Below, in pieces: positions 57,616-64,000 of a DNA stretch of 64,000 nucleotides. The notes below the pieces were generated by a model that saw nothing but the letters and a program-made list of their open reading frames with translations, was not told the origin of the DNA and made no database searches. How positions within the stretch are numbered: position 1 is the first letter of the stretch; the number at the start of each line of letters is the position of its first letter. The stretch lies in NCBI GenBank assembly GCA_030685235.1, contig MU839182.1:62001-126000 (forward strand). The letters run 5' to 3'. Made by a program: the position numbers and the translations under genes. The stretch is from Copromyces sp. CBS 386.78 (Eukaryota > Ascomycota > Sordariomycetes > Sordariales > Sordariaceae).

Positions 57616-58885
57616 TCAGTCGTCCCACTCCTCATCCAGCTGATCGATCAACCGGTTCTCGTCGTCGTTGTTTCCATATCGGCCGCGAGATGTCGAGCTC
57701 AACGATCGGTATCCCCGACGAATAGGCAGGAAACGCGCGCAGGACGAAGTGAGGACGATAAAGGTGTCCTATGCAACAGACAGTTAGCAACGTCGCCCCG
57801 TAAAAGATATCGACCAAAGCCGGCTTCTGCTCCCTCACCGCTTCACACCTTGGAACTTGATCATACTAAACCATGCCCATCGCTTTCCGATCCCTCATCG
57901 GCCTAAACCAAAAGCAAATGACAGTCCATACCTTGAGAAAGCTCCAGATACCGGCCCAGAGAGTGTAGTTGGGCAACTGCCTCCATCCCCTCTGCTTGAC
58001 CACGGTGCGTTGGTAGAAGATACCACCAATGACGTACACGGCCAGGGCGATAAAGAAGATGATGGCAAAGACTCCTCCGGGTCCAACAGAGCCGGGTTTG
58101 TGAGGCTCTGCGCCGGCACAAGCGTGTTGGGAGCGGACCTCGAAAAAGTAGGAGCATTCGTCTGGGTCGGTACCAACGAAAGAGACGGCGGTCGGGCTGT
58201 CGGGGGACCGGTCGCAGAGAAACGAGATGGTTGCAGACTTGCGGCGGGTTTTCTCTTTGGATGCGTTGGTGTTTTGCTTGTCGGAGTCGGAGTGGGAATC
58301 GGAATCGGTCTGGTCATCGTCACGATCCTCGTCTTGGTCGTCGGAATATTTGCTGTACGCAGCGCCTTGGTGAATACCACGGCTTCGTTTTCGTTTGTCG
58401 TCCTTGTCCTCTGGTGGTTCACACGGTGACCCTTCGCTGTACTGCAACACCAGCTTCCTCCCTCTGGGCGTCAAGGCACCCGATTCTTGACCGAGACTGT
58501 AGACCTTGCCGCCTTTCTCATACCAGGCGCCCACCTTGCCCCATCGCTCACTTGTCAGACCCACGACATCCTCGACACCCTTTACCACCGGGGCACATAT
58601 GTTCAGGGTGATGTTGTATCCGTAGTCGTATCCGCGGGCAAGGTAGTCTTTTGTGTGTGTGCCTCGGGCAAGCTTGACGTCCTTTTCGGGGATGACGGCG
58701 GTGTCGGGACGGAGATCGTAGAAGGCGCCGTTGGTGGAGGTGGCAACGCAGGGTGTTACGGTGGAGGTAGTGGTTGTTAATGACGGCGACGGGGAGGAGG
58801 ATTCGTCATGGGAGGCATGGACAGCACCGGTTAGACTTAGGGCGCAGATGGCAACTATGAGCCGACTGGGACTTGGAGGATGCAT
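57616..58885 (-). CDS. atg27: Autophagy-related protein 27 (MRH/cation-dependent receptor type)
   Basis: A type I membrane protein of 368 residues, from exons 58,885-57,932 and 57,768-57,616 with a 163-bp intron (GTATGG to CATAG). The signal peptide follows MHPPSPSRLIVAICALSL. A luminal Atg27/MRH region holds paired cysteines (TPCVATSTNGAFYDLRP, NITLNICAPV, SFLCDRSPDS, DECSYFFEV). A transmembrane helix (FAIIFFIALAVYVIGGIFY) comes next, then a short cytosolic tail with RRGYRSLSSTSRGRYG and an acidic end, ENRLIDQLDEEWDD. In yeast, Atg27 helps traffic Atg9 vesicles. I chose the ATG at 58,885 because it begins at the signal peptide. An ATG further upstream in the frame (58,933) seems superfluous. 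Confidence 0.85.
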
Positions 58886-60315
58886 TTTGGCGAATTGGTG
58901 ATGCAACGAGATGGGAGGTATGGATATCGACAAGGAGCTCGGTGGCGTCGCGCGTAGGTATGGCTGTGGTTCGTCAAGACGGAGGGGTTATTGCATGGTC
59001 GTGAAAGTTGGATCGGGGATTGGATTTGACGCGGATTGCTGATGCTGATCAAGTCGCGGGGTCGGATATGTCGTGAGCAGCTGTTGATATCGCAAAGTGT
59101 AGATCAATCCGTGGTAAGAAATGGCAATGATGACGGACTCTCGTCGTGTGTCCTGATGGAATTGTTAGTTGGTTGCCAGAGTTGCCTGGCTTCAGCAGTC
59201 ACGGTGTCGTCAGTGGATTTGGAAATCTGTCACTGACGGACCTTTTCACGAATCCGTCAAACCGGAGGCTTCCCTGTCTTTGACTGGCCAGCAAGGCCCA
59301 CGGTCTCGTGTGATTGGTCCATCTTGGACCAGGCAGATCAGGGGTACATCCACTTCAAGATGGAATTCGCCAAGGTACATTGCTTGTCAAACAAGGGCGA
59401 GAATCGGAGAAGAAGAGCTATCAAGATGTCGGCTCAACCTAGGGTAATCGTATCATTTCTCATCTCTCGGATACTAAGCAGGCCGATCAGAGTGTTCAGT
59501 TACAAAGGGGACTTGCAATACGAAAATACGGTCGTCGGGGACAAAGTACCATTGCGAAGACATGGGCGAACAGGTACTTCAAGCACAGACCAGTCGACGC
59601 CAAGCAGCCAAGGCTTGAGTTAGTGGTCCATCCTCGTTTCCTGACTAGCGGTAATTACCATAATTACCCATAATTATGTGAAATTTATTTTCATTTTTTC
59701 CAGTCATGTGACTGAACCCTATAAATTTCGATTTCCGCAGCCTGCAATAGATGTACGTCGCGACCTTACGTCGCGACCTGGGCGGCGCGCCCTACTTCTT
59801 CAGCGAGGGTAAACTCCCTGAGGGTAGCTTCGGTTCGTCCGGTACGTATAGCAGGCATCGCGATGGTGTTGATAGTGGTATTGAAGCTGGTGATGAGGGG
59901 ATTCCAGAGCTCTCGTCGGTATCTCGAAAGGTGCAAAGATGGCCCAGTTGTGTGCCCAGTATGGGAGTGGGAAGGGGGGGCGCACGGACGGTGGCACGGA
60001 CCACTGAATTAGCGGTAATTATGGAAATTTATAATTATACGAAATAATGGATAAATTTCAGTATGGATGGATCACTACTTGAGAGTCCACCCGGAAAGCA
60101 GCGACCCGTCTGGCACGATTCGCTCCACTTGCCGGCACTTGGCCCAAGCTCCTTTCCTTTCGTCACCGTCACTGGTCCAGCGCGGTGGTTTCTATTTTGT
60201 ATGGCTGCCAGTTGTCCCAGAGCTGAACCCCGGCCTTTAAAAAGGCAGCTTTATCCTCTCTCTCCCCGCTTTCGTGTTGTTGTTGTTATCTACAGCAACA
60301 CAAGCCATCATCACC
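58886..60315. other. Divergent promoter region of ATG27 and erg-3
   Basis: 1.4 kb between the two starts. It contains a candidate MITE-like insertion (59,621-60,077, listed separately) and a CT/GT-rich leader before the erg-3 ATG. No further gene is supported. Confidence 0.45.
59621..60077. repeat. Possible MITE upstream of erg-3
   Basis: Imperfect inverted ends: TAGTGGTCCATCC at the left and, reversed, TAGTGATCCATCC at the right. CTTGAG stands just outside both ends, one base off at the left. The flanks carry AT-rich GCGGTAATTA repeats, while the centre is GC-normal. The ends are short and the duplication inexact, so this is a candidate only. Confidence 0.4.
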
Positions 60316-61853
60316 ATGGCCGGGAAACAGAAGCAAGTCGCCGCACAGAAGGCGGTTGCGCCGCGCCAGCAGCACTACGAGTTCGGCGGCCCGTAAGTTA
60401 CCCCTATCACCGACATGGCGACTACAAGATCCGCCCAGCTAACAAGTTGGACAACAGCATCGGCGCCTTCGCCATCACCTTTGGCCTCCCCATCCTCGTC
60501 CACGTCTTCAACCTGTTCTGCAACGACATCTCGGGCTGCCCGGCGCCCTCGCTCCTCCACCCCAAGTCTCTCGACCTCGACCAGCTCAAGCGCGAAATCG
60601 GCTGGCCTGAGAATGGCGTCTTCGGCCTCTTCTCGTGGTCAGCCACGCTCTGGACATTGGCCTACCATGCCCTCTCGCTCGTTCAATACCGCATTCTCCC
60701 CGGCCACCATGTCGAGGGAACCGAGCTCAGCACCGGCGGCCGTCTCAAGTACAAGCTGAACGCTTTCAACTCGGCCATGTGCACCTTGGCCATCCTGGCG
60801 GCCGGCACTATCGCCCAGGGCGCCGAGTTCCCGGTCTGGACTTTCATCTCCGACAACTTTGCGCAGATCATCAGCGCAAACATCCTTTTCGCCTCGGCGC
60901 TCGCCATCTTTGTCTACGTCCGCAGTTTTGACGTCAAGCCCGGCAACAAGGACATGCGCGAGCTAGCAGCTGGCGGTGTCACCGGCTCCCTCATCTACGA
61001 CTTCTACATCGGCCGCGAACTTAACCCCCGCATTACGCTCCCCTTGATTGGCGAGGTCGACATCAAGGAATTCATGGAAATGCGCCCCGGCCTTCTGGGG
61101 TGGATCATTCTCAACTGCGCCTTCATCGCCAAACAATACCGCCAGTTCGGCTACGTGACGGACTCGATTCTCTTCATCACCGCCATCCAGGCTTTCTACG
61201 TCTTCGACGGAATCTACATGGAGCCTGCTGTTCTGACGACAATGGACATTACTACCGACGGCTTCGGATTTATGCTGAGCTTCGGAGACGTGGTTTGGGT
61301 GCCCTTCATGTACTCGACTCAGACCCGCTACTTGGCCACTCATCCCCAACAGCTTGGCGCTTTCGGCTTGATCGCCGTCGGTACTGTTTTGGCTGCTGGT
61401 TACAGCATCTTCCGCCTGTCCAACAGCCAGAAGAACAACTTCCGCAGGAACCCCGAGGACCCCAGCGTCAAGCACCTTAAATACCTCCAGACCAAGACGG
61501 GTTCTCGCCTCATCACTTCGGGATGGTGGGGCATCGCTCGCCATATCAACTACCTGGGCGATTGGCTGCAGAGCTGGCCTTACTCGCTCCCCACCGGCAT
61601 TGCTGGTTACCAGATTCTCTCGGCGGGCAGCGGCGCTCCCGGTGCCATTACCATGCTTGACGGGCGCGAGGTCGTTCAGGGCGAGGCGAGGGGATGGGGT
61701 ATCGTTTTCACCTACTTTTACATTTTGTACTTTGCCATTCTCTTGATCCATCGCGATCTCAGAGATGATGAGAAGTGCTCCAACAAGTATGGTGAGGATT
61801 GGGAAAAGTACAAGAAGCTTGTCAGATGGAGAATCGTGCCTGGTATCTACTAG
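60316..61853 (+). CDS. erg-3: Sterol C-14 reductase (ERG24/ERG-3)
   Basis: Reduces the C-14 double bond of sterol intermediates with NADPH in ergosterol synthesis, in the ER membrane. Exons 60,316-60,392 and 60,458-61,853 (65-bp intron, GTAAGT to AACAG with a GCTAAC branch site) give 490 residues, the length I recall for N. crassa ERG-3. The product begins MAGKQKQVAAQKA and has eight or so hydrophobic segments. Conserved blocks include YDFYIGRELNPRI, FGFMLSFGDVVWVPF, and near the end WWGIARHINYLGDW and the family ending KYGEDWEKYKKLVRWRIVPGIY, cut here to the C-terminal KYGEDWEKY plus VRWRIVPGIY. In Neurospora erg-3 is a classic RIP test target, yet here it is undamaged. Confidence 0.95.
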
Positions 61854-62829
61854 GCCGGAAAGGAGGATATGACTGTTGTGTTGTGGTTTGGATAGCTAGG
61901 CATGGGAGGCTGCTTCGCCAGTTGCGGCTGGTGCGTGTGACTTGTGTATCATGTTAATAGTAGTGTAAAATGTTATTCATGGCTTCAGCCCGCCCGTCAC
62001 GTCGCCAAGTTTGGTTGTGGACGGAAGTGACCTGTTACTCACTCTTGTTCTTTCTGATGTTTGTGGGTCCGGACAGGGCAGTGAACAGCTGTGTACTGCT
62101 GTGCCACTGACGGCAGTGACGGAGGCTGGTCGTTACACTTGTCAGTTGTCAATCTGTTTCGGCGTTACGGGGCGTGCCCAATGAGCGGCGCACAAGTCGT
62201 TGATCAGGGAGGCTTGGAGGGTGGGATAAGGGTCCAGATTCCCCCAGGGTCTCCAGTGAGTCTCCATCCACATTCCCCTCTGCTTATCACACTCATGCGT
62301 AATTCCTACAAAGTCCCCAACACCTCCTCCTTTGCTTTTCTTTTCCTAGAAACATCCATCTAACAGCATCTTCATCAAGGCGAAACAGATTGAGCAATCA
62401 AAAACCTTGACGTGGCCGTTGTCATTCCAACCCAATCCGTTGCTGGCCAGGGGTAACACAACACAAACACAAAAGGGGTGACATCATTGTCCGACCAACA
62501 CGCCGTCCAAGCATATATCCACTCTGAGGACCCTGACGACCCTCAATATCTGCTATTTCTCGACAACATCATCAACTCCAGATTGTTTCGAAACACCAAA
62601 TTCCCTAGCATCGAGTCGCTCTGGGTAAACGTCACGGCGACATTCCTCCTACTACGACAGTCTGCATCCGTATCTGCACCATCATCAGACAACTGCTCCA
62701 CCCGATCCAGATTGTCTACAACAACAACGTCGACGACATCTCCAATACCACGTCCCGACTCCTTCACCCACCACCTACACCACAACCGCATCTCTGTTCA
62801 CCACCAACCCAACAAACTATCGAGTCGCA
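61854..62829. other. Intergenic region
   Basis: Contains the erg-3 3' region and a long leader for the gene at 62,830. The open frame at 62,478-63,098 starts at GTG and overlaps that gene in another frame, so it is likely non-coding. Nothing else is seen. Confidence 0.45.
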
Positions 62830-63744
62830 ATGGGCCGCTGGAAAGACCTCGACACAGACGCCGAGCGTCTCCCCGAGAACATGACCCGCATAGGCTACGA
62901 CGCCGACAGCCAAGTCTACACCTACCGCGACAACACCGACGGCACAATCTGGGAGGGCGCACCCGGCGCCACCTACGGCAAGCTCCTCCCCGTCAAGCCC
63001 CCAACACCATTACCCAGCGTCGAGGTTCCAGAGATCGTCGACGGCACCGAACCAGGCTACGTCCTCGAAGAAGGGCCCGATCACGATCCTTTCAGTGACC
63101 ATAACGCGGTACCAGAGGGGGATGAGGAAAAGCCCAAACGAGGATACAGCACGAGAAAGAGGGTCGACTCGGTCATGGATCGAATTGCTAGTGTCAGGGA
63201 GAAGCCGGATAGGAGACCAAGTCGCAGGGAAAGCAGGAGGGAAAACAGAGACGCCGGATACGGCGACGAGAAGCAGGGCTTGGAGAGGGACACCACCGAG
63301 AAAGATCGTCATGGACATGGCTACTCGGAAAAGGAAACTCTCTCCCGCTCCAGTACCACTCGCACAAGCCGCACCGGCTCCTCCGTCCCCAGTTGGGACC
63401 CCCGGCCACCACCACCACCACAGCAACAAGACGGAAGCTCAAAACTGAAGCGGGCAGGAACCCTCTCCCGCCTTTCTCGCTTCCTAACACGCAAGACGCG
63501 CAAGGAAGACGATCCAGACTACGACGTGACTCCGGGTACTGCAAGTGGAAGCGGTGGTGCTTTCAATGCGAACGGGTCTAGAGTCCATCGTTCAGCGACG
63601 GTTAGTGCGCGACCCCGGACTCAGCCGCAGACTCAACCGCAGCCGGATTGGACTCGGACTCCCCAGCCGGGCACAGGGACGGGGAGGAGGCACAGAGCTA
63701 CGACTTTTGATGACATTTTGGCGGGAATTCCGGGGCAACATTGA
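62830..63744 (+). CDS. Conserved fungal protein with a short N-terminal YTYRD motif
   Basis: 304 residues, function unknown. The N-terminus (ERLPENMTRIGYDADSQVYT, then RDNTDGTIWEG and PGATYGKLLPV) is a short conserved block found in many filamentous-fungal proteins, some annotated as CBM50/LysM-like. I see no LysM repeat here. The rest is hydrophilic and charged, with Arg/Glu-rich segments (RRPSRRESRRENRD), a run of five prolines and Ser/Thr-rich stretches. The C-terminal TTFDDILAGIPGQH is distinctive. No signal peptide or transmembrane helix is present. The ATG at 62,830 begins directly at the conserved block. Confidence 0.7.
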   Translation: MGRWKDLDTDAERLPENMTRIGYDADSQVYTYRDNTDGTIWEGAPGATYGKLLPVKPPTPLPSVEVPEIVDGTEPGYVLEEGPDHDPFSDHNAVPEGDEEKPKRGYSTRKRVDSVMDRIASVREKPDRRPSRRESRRENRDAGYGDEKQGLERDTTEKDRHGHGYSEKETLSRSSTTRTSRTGSSVPSWDPRPPPPPQQQDGSSKLKRAGTLSRLSRFLTRKTRKEDDPDYDVTPGTASGSGGAFNANGSRVHRSATVSARPRTQPQTQPQPDWTRTPQPGTGTGRRHRATTFDDILAGIPGQH

Positions 63745-64000
63745 GTAGAGGTATCGACTTGAACACCAATGCCAGACGGCAGTGATGGGAGCTGGGCGTT
63801 TTGGGTCATGATTGCACGTCGGTCATGTTTCCGGCGGCCCAGTCCAGGTTCAGTGGCGGCCTTGCTTTGCTCGATACATAAGGTAGCATCTCATCTACAT
63901 TAGAGAATTGAATCCATTACAGTTACGTTGCCATTTATCGCGTCCGTTTATTCTCCTTCCATTCCACTTCGCTTTTACCTTGGATTAGGTGCTCATTCTT

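Noticed and set aside
62150..62260. Possible tRNA
   Set aside because: A GGGGCGTGCCC-like start drew attention, but I could not fold a cloverleaf or find A and B box consensus.
62478..63098. Plus-strand frame with a GTG start before the last gene
   Set aside because: It overlaps the conserved gene at 62,830 in another frame, begins at GTG and turns Arg/His-rich in the overlap, as shadow frames do.

Overview
The window looks like a filamentous ascomycete, almost certainly a Neurospora species. The evidence is a 490-residue sterol C-14 reductase (erg-3), a CON-6 conidiation protein, short GT-AG introns, and a 34-kb AT-rich block with the look of repeat-induced point mutation (RIP). In that block almost every coding frame is broken by TAA/TAG at former CAA/CAG/TGG codons, while CpG is spared. 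Strain and species are inference.

Left flank (1-18,976, ordinary GC): an F-box-like 'SPIW..LP.ELV' family gene running off the left edge, ATG17, a second family member, three small cysteine-rich paralogs, the RIO1 kinase, a zinc-free MDR oxidoreductase, a CON-6 type gene, a small Chz1-like acidic protein, and a large proline-rich protein ending in a degenerate riboflavin-kinase-like domain.

Centre (18,985-52,931): one 33.9-kb transposon. Its ends are matching inverted repeats starting GAGCTTAACTTCCCGCACC, flanked by an 8-bp target duplication, TTTATCTA. It sits inside a third family gene (5' part 18,553-18,984; 3' part 52,940-53,302). Removing the element and one duplication copy restores the reading frame exactly. 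A heavily RIP-mutated Mutator-like (MULE) transposase lies near its right end, on the minus strand, in a single frame over about 1,000 codons. Two Ty3/gypsy retrotransposons are nested inside, each with LTRs and perfect 5-bp duplications: 23,559-30,854 (minus) and 37,128-45,303 (plus, with a chromodomain). Without them the host element is still about 18.5 kb. It also carries several minisatellite arrays, a subterminal 19-bp array repeating a motif from its own terminal repeat, and unidentified coding remnants.

Right flank (52,940-64,000): the 3' piece of the broken gene and a tandem paralog of that half. The paralog's last codons are replaced by a pogo/Fot-like MITE that itself holds a second MITE. 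Then come an AA9 lytic polysaccharide monooxygenase with CBM1, ATG27, erg-3 and a conserved fungal protein. The LPMO-ATG27-erg-3 order is consistent with what I recall of the N. crassa erg-3 neighbourhood.

Apart from two autophagy genes (ATG17, ATG27), I see no shared pathway. The main story is a giant DNA transposon that broke a member of an expanding gene family, was colonised by retrotransposons and was silenced by RIP, with sharp edges and intact neighbours.
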